From assembly GCA_022606425.2 (NCBI GenBank), contig JAHDVF020001030.1, positions 545,001 through 609,000 of the forward strand: a stretch of DNA of 64,000 nt. Direction: 5' to 3'. The notes beneath the pieces are model-generated. The model was not told the DNA's origin. It saw only the letters and a program-made list of their open reading frames with translations, and did no database searches. Positions 21,450 to 32,265 of this stretch are shown here, in pieces. The translations under genes and the position numbers were made by a program. Origin of the DNA: Lepidostoma basale. Taxonomy: Eukaryota; Arthropoda; Insecta; Trichoptera; Lepidostomatidae. How positions within the stretch are numbered: position 1 is the first letter of the stretch; every line of letters begins with the position of its first letter.

Positions 21450-21748
21450 TATACGAGTATGTACTTTATTTTAACATGTATGACTGTGTTATTTTTGTAA
21501 ATGTAAAATGTATATAGTTAAGTATACAATAATTAGTTTTTTTGTCATTTTCAGTTTTTTTTCTAAATCAATGGCTTTAGAGTAATAAATCACCCTCATC
21601 CCTAATTTTCCTTTCAAAAAATCATTTTCTAAACCTAAAATATTAACCGATTGATCTCTTTAATATTATATTCCCAGTACTCTTACTAATTTTAAATAGC
21701 ACATGCTACATGTGTTATTAGGTTCTTGTATTTTGTTTAGTTTATGTC
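21450..21748. other. AT-rich interval
   Basis: Nothing recognised apart from AT-rich DNA, probably the 3' UTR of the preceding remnant. Confidence 0.35.
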
Positions 21749-21850
21749 GTTCTCCAAATGATGGAGGTGTAAAGTCTTCGAAACGTGTCGAAAAAAAAAA
21801 TTTAAAAATGGAAAACACGTTAATATTATAATTTCCATAAAAATGTTCTC
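21749..21850 (+). repeat. hh-E hammerhead-like repeat
   Basis: At 21755-21789 the order AAAUGAUGGAGG, loop, UCUUCGAAACGUGUC follows the hh-E plan with several core changes. The upstream bases UUCUC and a downstream GAAAA recall stem I of the family. Confidence 0.45.
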
Positions 21851-22458
21851 GGCGTCATAAGTATTTATTTTATATTAGAAGAAGTATGGACCACCACTGC
21901 ACGGAATATATTTCCTGTTTTATACACATATATCTTGTTAATAAATGAAGCTTTCACGGTATATTTCCTGGAGAGACGGAGTCGCTAACTCAGCATGTCC
22001 CACCCGGTAGCCTGCTCCCTGCTCCCACAGCCTGCACTCCCTAGTCACCCGGTACAAAACCAGGGGTGGATGCAATTTCAATTGAAGGCGATACAATCTA
22101 ACATCTATTTCATGTGGATACTATTCATAAGTTAATGAAAACGTTTTCTCGGGCGCGAGTACTCGGGTACTTGTACAGTATTGAAATTCTATTGTCATAG
22201 ATGTCTGAAAAAAGTATGTTTGAATAGCCATAATAATAACAGATTGTGAAAAGTCAACATTATAATGTATGCGTGATTTAAATATGAATCCAAAATTCAA
22301 AGTCATTGCAAATATGCGAGAGTTTTTATGATTGATTTTTGTTTTCTTACAGTTATATTCGATGAAGCGCCATAATTAGCTTATAAAATGAAGTATTCAA
22401 AATAATTTTGATACAACTTAGGTTTTAGATTTTTTTTTGGCAAAAAATTCATGTTGGA
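21851..22458. other. interval without a recognisable gene
   Basis: A GC-richer patch at about 21960-22075 has no copy elsewhere in the window. Otherwise the DNA is AT-rich. Confidence 0.35.
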
Positions 22459-22477
22459 CAACAACAACAACAAACCA

Positions 22478-23007
22478 TCACGCCGTTTCCCCGCAGGGGT
22501 AGGCAGAGAGAATGGACCGCCACACTACTCTATCCTGGCAAACCTCTCTAGCTTCCTCCACATACATACAACGAGTCATACACGCACGTCGATTCCTCCG
22601 ACTTCTAACATGACCAACCTTTAAAATTTGATTAATTTTGTCATGCCATGTTTTCCTCGGTCTGCCTCGACTTCGTACCCCATTTACATCATTAACGTAT
22701 ACTTTCTTAACCATTCTTTCTCCATCCATGCGTTCCATATGTCCGAACCAACGCAGCGATCCTTTCATAATTTTGTTCATTATACCTTCTTCCGCTCTAC
22801 ATTCCTTTCTTATATCAGCATTTGAGATTCTGTCGTATATCGTTCTACCACACATACGTCTTAGGGACCCCATCTCTACCGCATTTATTCTACTCTCATC
22901 CTTCTTTTGCCAGTTCCATGCTTCGCTTCCATACATTAAGGTTGGGACCAGAACTCCATTGTGAACGGCCGTTTTCGCTTTCATTGATAAATTCTTGTTT
23001 CCAATAA
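22478..23007 (-). pseudogene. Rte-a C-terminal tail frame (frameshifted)
   Basis: This frame continues the polyprotein after a one-base loss near 23012 and carries the family tail. It contains LMYGSEAWNWQKKDE, then INAVEMGSLRRMCG, then SLRWFGHMERM, then RGRPRKTWHDKINQILK, then RRNRRACMTRC, then CQDRVVWRSILSAYP. The first ATG is at 22984, but homology extends upstream of it through a VIGNKNLS-like segment, matching another copy at 41.98 kb. The function of this basic tail is not established; it follows the reverse transcriptase and may bind nucleic acid. Otherwise there are no stops to 22480. Confidence 0.85.
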
Positions 23008-25533
23008 CTATTTTAAAGCTCCATTCACTTTGTTACCCGCACCAACCCTTCTTTCGACGTCACTATCCGTTCGGGCATCTGCTGTGAACATACTACCTAA
23101 ATACACAAATTCCCTCACCTGTTCCAAGTTCTCTTCGTTCACACTTATATTACAAACTGTCATTTGCTCTTCCCTTTCGAAAACCATCACCTTTGACTTT
23201 CCGACATTCATCATTAAATCATTTGACTTGCATACCTCATTCATTCTCGACACCAAGACTTGTAATTCGTCCGCACTATCCGCAACGAGAACGGCATCGT
23301 CCGCGTAAAGCAGACAGTTTACAGACAGATCACTCATCTTAGCACCAGCATTTATACCTTTAAGTTCTTTCATACACTTGTCCATATACAGATTGAACAA
23401 CCATGGAGACATCACGCAGCCCTGCTTAACACCCTTCGTGATATCAAACCAAGGCGTGATGTCTCCATTTACCCTAACACTGGCAGTGCTCCCTTCGTAG
23501 AGAGAAGCAACCGCCCGTATCAGTTTTGTGCTCACTCCGTATTCGGACAAGATTGACCACAGTTTATCTCTGTTCACTCGATCATAGGCTTTTTGCAAAT
23601 CGACAAACGCACAGAAAAGCTTACGGTTTTTGGCCATAAACTTCTCCGCAAGCGTTCGAAGTGCAAAAATCTGATCCATACATCCTCTTCCGGTCATAAA
23701 AGCGCCTTGAACATCCCATACTCTTTCAGTCGTCGTCTTTTTTACTCTTTCTATTAAAATTCGGCCGTAGAGTTTACCAACGGCGCTTAACAGACTTATT
23801 GCCCGGTGATTTCCGCAGTCCATACGAGACCCCTTTCCCTTATATAGAGGCATGATAACAGCCCTCCTCCAGTCGAGCGGCGTATATCCTTCCTCTAAAC
23901 ACTGGTTAAAGAGTCTGTATAACCACGCTGCAACAACCGGCCCACCGTTTTTAATAAACTCCAAAGCGACACAATCATAACCAACAGCTTTTCCACCTTT
24001 CATACAGCTTACAGATTTTACTATTTCGTTCAAACTTATTTCTGTCATATCTCTTTCGCTATTCGTGCAACTCACATTTGTAACGCTCCTTCTCATTGAA
24101 CTCTCAGTCATTTCACTGCCATATACATCTTTAAAGTATTCCATCCATCTTCCTTGTATACTGTCAAAATCAGTAATCATTCTTCCCTCACAACTCAAAA
24201 TTGCTTTCGCACAACCATTTTCGGGAGGATTCCGGGCCTTTTTGACTTCCTTCCAGAACATTTTTATGTTGCTCTGAAAGTGACTCGTCATCTTGAGACC
24301 GTCTTCCTCCTTCAGTTTATCCTTTTTCTCTCTCACTTTCAACTTGACATTCATCTTACAAACTTTGTATGCTTCTTTTGCTCTTTTATATTTCTCGCAA
24401 TCTCTTTTATCCACAGATATCATATTTAACCATGCATCCTTCTTTTCTTTGACCAGAATTTTTACACAGTCATCCCACCAAGCATCTCCATTCCTTCTTC
24501 CTTGCACACATGTACCACATACCTCTTTCGCTGTTTCACATAGACTTTCTTTCAATTTGTTCCAGATCTCGTCTATACTTATAAATTCAGATTCTCGACC
24601 ACTCAGCCTCTCATTCACTTTCGTCGTATAACTCTCTTTTACGTCATCGATTTGGAGTTTTTCTATTTTAACTCTAGACGGGGCGGTCACTGTTTTGTTC
24701 TTCTTGGTGCGCCAACCTCGGAACAGGTTTATCTTTGTCACCACCAAAAAATGGTCAGTTCCGAGTTCGGCCCCTCTGAACACTCTGGTATCTACAGTGT
24801 CCGTCCGTAATCTAGAGTCAACGATGACGTAATCGATAGTCGTCCTTTCATTCCCTCTCTCCCATGTATACTGATGGATCCTCTTATGATCAAACATCGT
24901 GTTTGACACAAAGAGGCTCCACTCCAGGCATACACCAAGCACTCTCCTTCCATTATCGTTCGTCCTACTATCACCATACTTACCGAGACATTCTTCATAA
25001 CCAGTCCTTTGGATTCCTACCCATCCATTCAAATCTCCTGCTAAAATAATTCTTTCGTTCACGTTCTTACTCGCTGCTATCTCGTTTACACTATCCCAGA
25101 ACTCATCTTTCACAGCTTCATCTTCGCTATTAACAGGAGCATACCCAATTATGAGTAATACTCTTGTCAATCCAATTTTGAAGCGGATCCACATCAATCT
25201 AGGACTTATACATTCGTATCCTTTCATACATTCTACCATCCTTGGAGCTAGAATCGCTGCCACACCCTGACCTCCCCTTTGTTCTTGTGATACCCCTGAC
25301 CATAAGATGAACTTATTATCATGCTCTCTAGATCCGCACTCTTTAACCATGCATTCAGTCACACACAAAATATCCAAACACTTGTTATTAAATTCATCGC
25401 ACATCTCACTTAACTTCCCTTCCATACCTCCTCTAATATTCCAAGTACCAATGCGGCACTCCACTCTCCTCTGTTCGCCCCCGCGGAAAATGCAACGTGA
25501 TGGGTGGCGAACCTCATCGCCGTCTCTAAGCAT
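23008..25533 (-). pseudogene. Rte-a endonuclease/reverse transcriptase (main frame)
   Basis: The protein nicks target DNA with an N-terminal AP-endonuclease-like domain and copies its RNA onto the nick. The first ATG is at 25533; an in-frame TAG a few codons upstream limits the start. Residue numbers count from a TTG at 25542, three codons upstream. Endonuclease: TWNIRGG with Asn35, Glu63 (VTEC), GDLNG with Asp170 and Asn172, YTW near 226, IDYV at 236, TDH at 262-264. Reverse transcriptase: HRAISLLS, FVDLQKAYD (Asp648), GVKQGCVMSPWLF, YADD at 746-749, then VREFVYLGS. The frame ends at TAG 23008-23010 after NKVNGALK, where other copies continue, so the C-terminal quarter lies in another frame. 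All catalytic residues I can check are present. RTE group is likely; the exact clade is not settled. Confidence 0.88.
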
Positions 25534-25556
25534 TTCCCACAACCACTAAAATCTAC

Positions 25557-25796
25557 CTTAACATTAATTACATTTTACAATCCACATCAACTATCCTAAA
25601 CAATATTAAACTAAATTAAACTATTACAATATATTACACTATTCATTATATAATATACGAGTATTACAAAATTATTCATGTTGGTATTTGAAAAATTATG
25701 GTAGAAGTTCATTGTAAATAATAAAAATAACTAAAAATATTTTTTTGTATATTGTATAATATATTTAGTTACTTCCGATTGTGTTTATAGCATCGA
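25557..25796. other. AT-rich DNA upstream of the Rte-a copy
   Basis: This may include the 5' leader of the retrotransposon, but I find no second copy to define its edge. Confidence 0.35.
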
Positions 25797-25875
25797 CTGG
25801 TTTTGGCAGCTTGGCCATCTTCTGGGAAGATGATAGCGAGGTGTCGAAACCGGTCGAAGCCATAAACGTAAGTGT
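25797..25875. repeat. hh-C inverted pair
   Basis: The minus-strand half (GACTGGTTTTGGCAGCTTGG and CATCTTCTGG on the plus strand) faces a plus-strand half (GAAGAUGAUAGCGAGGUGUC GAAACCGGUCGAAG). GAAAC CG GUC is intact in the plus copy, but its hairpin is mutated. Confidence 0.5.
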
Positions 25876-27307
25876 TATTAACTAAATATGCATATTTTAA
25901 AAAAAGTACATCATATTTTAGCCCCGAATCATTAGTAAATAGATCGGCATTATATCAGTAAATAGGTTTTTTTCCTAGAGGCTTTGGTCAAAGTGCATAT
26001 CAATATCCGTAAGATCCGAGTTGGTTTTAATTTAAAATAACACAGTTCAAAAAATAGTTTTTTTTTGATGATTGAGGATATATGAAGCACTTATAAATAT
26101 AGTTTGGAGAAGAACTTAAATACTATACCGTTAAACTTATATTTTACCATTTAAAATTGAAAAATATTTAAATCTTGCATCCAAGATTCAAATTATAACC
26201 TCGTTTTTTATTTATTTTCAGTAACTCCAACTCTGATCACGAATAAAGTAACAACTTTTTTATTATCAACTGTGAAAAAATCTGAAATCAAATTATTTTA
26301 CATAATTAATAATATTATAAATAATTATGCTCTATTCTCATTTATTCATGTAAACATAAACAAATATGATATTTATATGCAACTGGTAAACTGTACGAGT
26401 ATTGTGGTGACAGACTAGAGGAATTGATTTATTCCTTATTTATTTATTTTTAGTTCAATTGTGAGCATATTAATGCACTCTGTTAAATTATTCGAGCTTT
26501 AAATAATGTACTCGTATATGAATTTGTGTTTAAATGATAGAATAATTTTCTTTAAAAATTCGATGATAAAAACTAAACGGATCTACCTTAAAATAAACAT
26601 GGTATTAGTTCTCATATGTTTTGATACTACTAACGACATGCGAATGCAAACCGTTTTACATTTAATTCAATCGTGGTTTAGAAGGATATAAAAAATACGT
26701 ACCAACACTGAATTAGCGTGGAAGCATTTTTCCATTTAATTTTAATAAATCCCCCTGTAAAATTTTTAATTGAACCTATTTTTAGGCAATTTAGGGTTAT
26801 TAATCTTTGAAACTCCCTCCAATATAAATTTAAATTAATTGCGATACCAGCTTCTCTTCGCCGTTCCGCGATCTTTTACAAGCTCGGAGAGAAAGTGCGA
26901 AAAAGATTTTTTTTCAAAAAATAATCACTTTCTCACTGGAAGCGGATGTCGACTTTCGGAAACGGATATCGGAAGAGTCTTCTTCGTTTTCAATAGTCAT
27001 TTCTGTGCTTTAAAATGCTGTTTAGTTTTCTAACAGAATAATTATTGGTAACTGGCAATATACGAGTTTAAATATGTTTATAAATATTAGAGATTATATA
27101 TTATATTATGAGAACAGAGTATTGAACACGTGTCTCCCAACCCACAGAATGTTAATTAGGTCATGGGTACAAAACATTTTTTTCTGTATGCAAGTAACAT
27201 AATTTTAGCTTATTGTATTTGTAAATATATTGCATTTAGTAATTAAGTTAGCTTTTTGATTTGATTTTGTTTATTAAGTAATACACTTCTTTCCACATTG
27301 TTTATTT
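25876..27307. other. AT-rich interval, nothing recognised
   Basis: There is no gene or repeat family I can support. A small GC-richer patch lies at 26840-26990. Confidence 0.4.
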
Positions 27308-27420
27308 TTCTCGACATGTGTCGAAGGTTTTACAAATTGATTATATGGAAGGTATAAAACCTTCTAAACATATCAAGAAAAGTGTTAAAAAAAAAACACT
27401 GTTTTGTTCATAAACAAATT
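27308..27420. repeat. hh-E inverted pair
   Basis: A minus-strand half with AACCUUCGACACAUGUCGAGAAA faces a plus-strand half with GGAAGGUAUAAAACCUUCUAAACAU. Both are mutated; CAUGUCGAGAAA preserves the family's cleavage site and stem I strand. Confidence 0.5.
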
Positions 27421-27460
27421 CATCATATAGAATTCTTTAGTGTCAAACCTCAATTTTACA

Positions 27461-27610
27461 ACAACAACAAAACCATCACGCCAATTCCTCGCAGATAGGC
27501 AGAGAGAATAGACCCCCACACTACTCTATCCTGACACATCTCTCTAGCATCCTCCAAATTCATACAACGAGTTATACATGCACGTAGATTCTTCCGACTT
27601 CTCACATGTT
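27461..27610 (-). mobile_element. Rte-a 3'-end fragment, (GTT)n tail
   Basis: An AACAACAACAAAACCATCAC tail is followed by the complement of the Rte-a end up to the RRNRRAC region. It is truncated at about 27610. Confidence 0.78.
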
Positions 27611-27639
27611 AATTTTAACTAAAATAATTACACATTTTT

Positions 27640-27900
27640 TCTTAAACAATGATGTAAAATTCCATATTAAATAATTAACGCGAATGAAAATGTCTGTTTT
27701 CTAGAAATGTTGCGATAGTTTATGGAAATGACATGTTTTACCTTTTTAAGATCATCAAGTGTCATGTCTTACATGTCAATGTTTTGCATTTGATAATGCC
27801 CTATAAAAAGCGGAACGTGTCAGTCGGATAAACTATAATTCAACTTTTAGAAAACAAACCTTTACATTTGTAATAAATAATTAACTGTCCCTTATCATAT
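27640..27900. repeat. hh-F inverted pair
   Basis: A minus-strand GUAAAACAUGUCAUUUCC box at about 27726-27745 faces a plus-strand motif at 27798-27830 (UGAUAAUGCCCUAUAAAAAG, CGGAACGUGUC). The outer arm has the family words AAATTCCATATTAAATAATT and GAATGAAAATGTCTG. Confidence 0.55.
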
Positions 27901-28359
27901 GTTCGTAGATTGTTTATTGTTTATTAACAAATTGCATTCAGTGATATATTTAAGTGTTTGTTTTTTAAATGAACCCTTACCAGATTTTATCTGCACAACT
28001 GTATAACGGAAAGAAAAATTCTTCTGTATGTTCACTTGTGTGAGGTCACATTTAAATCGACTTCAAGCGAAGAGAAAGGATAGCCTAGTCTATGGTGAGA
28101 CATTTTTATTCCTTTTATGATTTCCGGACAAAGAATAAAGGACGTTTCTCGTAGAGAAAATGGCCTTTCTGCCAGTCCTCACCCTGTTAAATTAGCATCT
28201 ATATCGGGACCTGAATTTCTTAAATTTTCCTAGATTTTCAACTTTTGTTTAAAAATATATGGTTCACTCTATACTCTAACTAAATTACAACCATATCAAA
28301 CAAAGTTGGAAAATTTCATAATTTTCAGTGGCATCAAATTTTAAAAAAAAAGGTAACTA
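27901..28359. other. interval without a recognisable gene; GC-richer patch about 28040-28200
   Basis: Single-copy in the window, with no convincing frame. Confidence 0.35.
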
Positions 28360-28830
28360 TCTTCTTCTTCTTCTTCTTCCTCAGCCTATTCCCGTCCACT
28401 CCTGGACAAAGGTCTCCTCCATTCGCTTCTATGTCACTTTGTCCTGTGCAGACTGCATCCAAGTTATTCCGACGTATCTGTTCAGATCATCCTTCCACCG
28501 TTGTTGCGGTCGCCCTGCACTTCTCTTTGCCGTCCACGGTCTCCAAGTCAGCAGTCTTCTTGTACACTTTTCATCTAAGCTTCTGGCAACGTGACCTGCC
28601 CATTGCTATAATATTTTAGAGTCGCCACCCGGTGGATGATGTCAGTGACCTTTGTTTTTTTTTCTCATCGTATCGTTTCTGACTCTGTCTCTTAGGCTTA
28701 TTCCTAACATGGCTCTGCCCATGGCTTTTTGGATCGGCACTTTATTTAGACAACAGTTTCAAGACCATAAGTACCAACTGGCAGAACGCAGGCTTCATAG
28801 GCTTTTCGTTTCAGGTTGATCGACATCGAC
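28360..28830 (-). pseudogene. Rte-b C-terminal fragment with (GAA)n tail
   Basis: The minus strand encodes broken pieces in the expected order: YEACVLPVGTYGLET, then RxRxSETIR, then KVTDIIHRVATLK, then GRPQQRWKDDLNR, then WMQSAQDKVT, then EETFVQEWTGIG. It ends in (GAAGAA)n at 28360-28378. It is the best long remnant of this lineage besides 46.29 kb. Numerous stops and shifts are present. Confidence 0.7.
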
Positions 28831-28844
28831 AAAGGTGCATGTTA

Positions 28845-28950
28845 CGAAAAATCGACAAAGGTGCATGTTACGATATAGAAAAAAAAGTATAGCGGTCTAT
28901 TCTCTCTGCCTGCCTCTTCGAGGAAGCGGCGGTATAGTTTATAAGTTGAT
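28845..28950 (+). mobile_element. Rte-a terminal scrap
   Basis: The words GTATAGCGGTCTATTCTCTC, TGCCTGCCTCTTCGAGGAAG and CGGCGGTATAGTTTATAAGTTG correspond to the last about 70 bases of Rte-a. An adjacent imperfect duplication (ATCGACAAAGGTGCATGTTACGA, 28827-28876) precedes it. Confidence 0.55.
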
Positions 28951-29261
28951 TCGTTTTATTTTCCGGTTTTGTTATTTTATTCTACTTTCTGCTCCTTCAA
29001 TATCAAAATTAAAAAAAACATAAATCGTTTCCTGGTGATACGAGTAGTTGTACAATTGAAATATATCGAGATAAATATCGGCATGTTCAAGGAATAAACA
29101 GTCTAATGGTAATACTTTACATAATCCTAGGCCTTCGTCTGGTACAATCCACTGGAGATTCGATACACAAGGATGAAGATAAAACTGCAACATTCTCGGG
29201 AAATTCAGTCGAAAGGGTTCACAAAATTAATATTTAATAAATTATATAACCAAAAATGTAA

Positions 29262-29757
29262 ACTAGAATGGCAGTGCACAACGGTGTTCTTCAACCGACC
29301 CTTATGTATGGAATCGAAGCATGGAACTTGCAAAAGAAGGATGAAAGTAGGAAATGTTCAGTAGAAATGAGATCTCTTAGATGATTGTGTGGATACTCTG
29401 TGTATGATAGAGTGTCGACTGAAAATATAAGAAGTGAATGCGGTGCGATGGTTGGTGTTATGAACAAAATAATGAAAGGATCATTAATATGGTTTGGACA
29501 TATGGAAAATATGAATGAAGAAATAATGGTAAAAAAATTATACCAGAAATAGATGAAGACTGAGGAAAACGTGGACGATCAAATAAATCAAATATTAAAT
29601 GTCGGCCATGTCTGACGTCAGAGAAATCGACGCGCGTGCATGACATGATGTATGAATGTTGAGGAATCGAGAGAAATATGTCAGGAAAGAAAAGTGTTGC
29701 ATTCCATTCTTTCTACCTACCCCTTCAGGGAGACGGCGTGATGGTTAGTTAGTTAGT
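29262..29757 (+). mobile_element. Rte-a 3' fragment, (GTTA)n tail
   Basis: It reads MAVHNGVLQPTLMYGIEAWN, then VEMRSLR, then VYDRVSTENIRSECG, then MNKIMKGSLIWFGHMENM, then RACMT, with several stops and frameshifts. It ends with GACGGCGTGATGGTTAGTTA at 29733-29752. The upstream boundary near 29262 is a 5' truncation just downstream of where the reverse transcriptase would end. Confidence 0.82.
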
Positions 29758-30357
29758 TATAATCAAATACTTGTAACAGTTATAATTGAACGTTAATAAT
29801 AATAATTTAAAAATAGAAATCCTAGACTCACCGCCCAAAACCAGGCCAGCATCCGTTTTTAAAACCTCTGCACCCGCCGACCTCGGAGATTGTGAGCTGT
29901 CTGTAGGCCAAATTCATGGGAATATTATTCCTTTCATCCCGCCACCCCCTCGCACCGAAATTAAATAAATAAACACGTGACCCGGCGCACTCCGAGTCCT
30001 ACAATGGAAGTTTCACATTACTTTGACTTTTGTTTGGTGTGATTTAGCGCACAGAGCTCGCGCACGTATCACATATGGCGTCTATGATAATATATTTCTC
30101 TCACTATTGCGCTCGCGACGTTAGATGGAATAACATGCAGTATTTCAAATAGAGTATACCCATTCAACATTCATTCTAGTATTCAGCACTCTAGTTTTTA
30201 ATGAAAAATCATTAAATTATAACTTACGAAACTTATTCCATTAAATTGCTTAATTCAAAATTTCAGGTAAATTATCTTACAACACGAGTATATTATAATT
30301 TCTTATGAAGCACTTAATTTGTGTTGTATCGTTATTAAAAATAATTTAATACACAAT
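29758..30357. other. GC-richer island about 29820-30120
   Basis: Single-copy, GC-rich, with palindromic GCTCGCG/CGCTCGC-like words. A 60-codon frame at 29786-29968 has no recognisable domain. It may be host noncoding DNA. Confidence 0.35.
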
Positions 30358-30962
30358 ATAATACAAATAGGACGACTGAAAGAGTATGGAATGTTCAAGG
30401 TGCTTTTATGACCAAAAGAGGATGCGTGGATCAGATTTTTGCACTTCGAACGCTTGCGGAAAAGTTTATGGCCAAAAGCCGTAAGCTTTTCTGTGCGTTT
30501 GTCAATTTTCAAAAAGCCTATGATCGAGTGAACAGAGATAATCTGTGGTCAATCTTGTCCGAATACGAAGTGAACACAAAACTGATACGGAAGGTTACTT
30601 CTCTCTACAAAGGAAGCACTGCCAGTGTTAGGGTAAATGGAGACATCACGCCCTGGTTTGATATCACAAGGAGTGTTAAGCAGGGCTGCGTGATGTCTCC
30701 ATGGTTGCTCAATCTGTATATGGACATATGTATGAAAGAACTTTAAGGTATAAATGCTGGTGCTAGATGAGTGATTTGTCTGTAAATTGTTTGCTTTCCA
30801 CGGACAATGCCGTTCTCGTTGCGGATAGTGCGGAATGTTAAAAGCCGGAAGAATCGACGTGCGCGTATGACTCGCTGTATGAATGTGGAGGAAGCTCGAG
30901 GGGTATATCAGGATAGAGTAGTGTGGTGGTACATTCTCTCTGCCTACCCGTGATGGTTTGTT
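30358..30962 (+). mobile_element. Rte-a copy with an internal deletion
   Basis: The first part is a reverse transcriptase segment from MTKRGCVDQIFALRTLAEKF through FVNFQKAYDRVNRD and GSVKQGCVMSPWLL-type sequence (motif A Asp changed to Asn). A stop follows MKEL (30744-30746), then a piece up to VADSAE. At about 30836 it jumps directly to KSRKNRRACMTRCMNVEEAR, skipping about 180 residues that include RWFGH and RGRPRKTW. The conserved terminus lost the GGGGAAACGGC stretch but keeps GTGATGGTTTGTTG. It is both 5'-truncated and internally deleted. Confidence 0.85.
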
Positions 30963-30984
30963 GTGTTGTATTTAATACACTTTT

Positions 30985-31150
30985 ATGCTTTGTTTTTACA
31001 ACATTTTTTTTTGTTTTATCGAACGAACCGTTTCGCTCCCGCCAGAGCTTCATCCGGGTTACAAAAATAAAATTTGTTTTTTGTAATGCTGACGATGCTC
31101 CGGTAGTAGCGAAACCCTTTGGTTCGATAAAATAAAATAAAGTGGCCTAA
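30985..31150 (-). repeat. hammerhead-like repeat, family hh-H
   Basis: On the minus strand at 31025-31057 it reads CGGAUGA, A, GCUC...GAGC hairpin, GAAAC, GG, UUC. Only the first box departs from CUGANGA (position 4). A sister copy lies at 57590-57640. The flanking arm has ACAACATTTTTTTTTG. Confidence 0.5.
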
Positions 31151-31295
31151 AATCTAAATATACATGTTTTAAGTTATTTTTAATAGGTTTATTATTTACA
31201 AATGGTTAAGCATAAACTTATAAACCTTCCTAAATGGAATGAGTGCATGCAAATACTGAATGAATAAATAAATAAATATACATATTTTTTAAACT

Positions 31296-31372
31296 CATAG
31301 AGACTAAGAGGAGTCCCACCACTTTCCCGAAGCTTTTATAGGCGGACGTCGCCTTTCGTCAGCTTCACTCTT
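31296..31372 (-). repeat. hammerhead-like repeat of another type
   Basis: On the minus strand CUGACGA, A, AGGCG-ACGUC-CGCCU hairpin is followed by AUAAAAGCUUC instead of GAAAC. The first box and hairpin are good; the second box is lost. I found no second copy in the window. Confidence 0.4.
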
Positions 31373-31374
31373 TA

Positions 31375-32265
31375 ACATTTTGAATGCATACAAACACTTG
31401 TAGACAAATACTGGATTTAACCCATTGCGGGTTAGTCATTTTTAAGGATTAATTGTATCTCAATAGAGACGAAGATGTAAATTGTTTTTTGGAAACAGAA
31501 TATGGTGGTCGAGGCGCTTACAGGACTTATGACCTGTCATTGGTTGGGTTAAGCGATTGCTTTATGTTAACATTCCACATTCCGCCCTTCTTACTACCAT
31601 CACCAATTCTTTACAGCTTCGAAGAGATGGACATCTAATAACCCATTTCTTCAGATTAATTAGGGGATACTTCGAGAACTCGGCCGTAATGGAGGATGTT
31701 GGTCTTTTTGTCCCCGATAGATATCTCCGACAGCGACAGCACAGATTGTTTTACCTACCGGCCGCCAGAACCAATCTGCCTCTGGTGACACCGGTGGGAA
31801 GAGCAATTAGTCTGCTGAACGCGGTCTCCTCGGAGATCGACGTCTTTCATGTTAGTGAAAGTACGTTCAGGGGGCAAATACTATTGACTTTAGAAAGTAT
31901 CTTGTCTTCCTAATGTCGAACCATCTCTAATGCGTTCCTGGTACTTTGTTGTATTTTTATGATATTTTACCTGTACTTAATAGATGCCTTAAACATTTTC
32001 CTGTTTGTAATGTCTATTGAGTTAATAAACTGATTTGATTTGATTGATTGATTGATTGATCACGTCTGAAAAATTTTTGGAAAATGTATATATGCGACCA
32101 TGTTGAGAAACACTTAACTTTTTTGAGTTCAATCTACACTGGCGCTCTCCATTAAGATAAGGTGTAAGCAGAAAATCTTTTTGAATGCAATGTGAAAGGC
32201 TACGCAATTATCTTACATTGCTAGAAAACGCCTGGAGATGGCTCTCCAATTTTTATGCTTTAACT
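31375..32265. mobile_element. palindromic MITE, family M, copy 3, split by a CR1 insertion
   Basis: The left part (31375-31604) has ATTTTGAATGCATACAAACA, the CTCAATAGAGACGAAGATG arm and the GACCTGTCATTGGTTGGGTT segment. The right part (32061-32265) has TGTTGAGAAACACTTAAC and CAATCTACACTGGCGC. Compared with the copy at 62.64 kb, the two parts are contiguous in the ancestor. The break holds the CR1-type fragment listed next. Confidence 0.65.
31604..32060 (+). mobile_element. CR1-type retrotransposon 3' fragment, nested
   Basis: The frame from about 31621 to the stop near 31911 reads HFFRLIRGYFENSAVM, then GLFVPDRYLRQRQHRLF, then RTNLPLVTPVGRAISLLN. It aligns end to end with the C-terminus of the CR1 ORF2 at 35.6 kb and shares its stop region. 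A 3' UTR with GTTCCTGGTA and a (TTGAT)n tail (32020-32060) follow. The 5-bp word ATCAC at 31599-31603 and 32059-32063 fits a target duplication, though it overlaps the tail repeat. Confidence 0.8.

Larger units (their letters stand above)
22459..25556 (-). mobile_element. Rte-a: near-complete RTE-type non-LTR retrotransposon
   Basis: This is the reference copy for Rte-a. It reads 5' to 3' on the minus strand: a short leader, an endonuclease plus reverse transcriptase frame (25533-23008), a frameshifted C-terminal frame (22984-22478), then a (TTG)n/(GTT)n microsatellite tail at 22459-22476. There is no LTR, integrase or poly(A). The stop of the protein is part of the conserved GGCGTGATGG terminus, so the 3' UTR is almost nil. 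The 5' end is uncertain; homology with the short derivatives begins at about 25535-25550. I see no clear target-site duplication. Confidence 0.85.

Noticed and set aside
22638..25549. Series of plus-strand open frames of 60-112 codons
   Set aside because: They are antisense shadows of the Rte-a reverse transcriptase frame, whose domain order on the minus strand is unambiguous.
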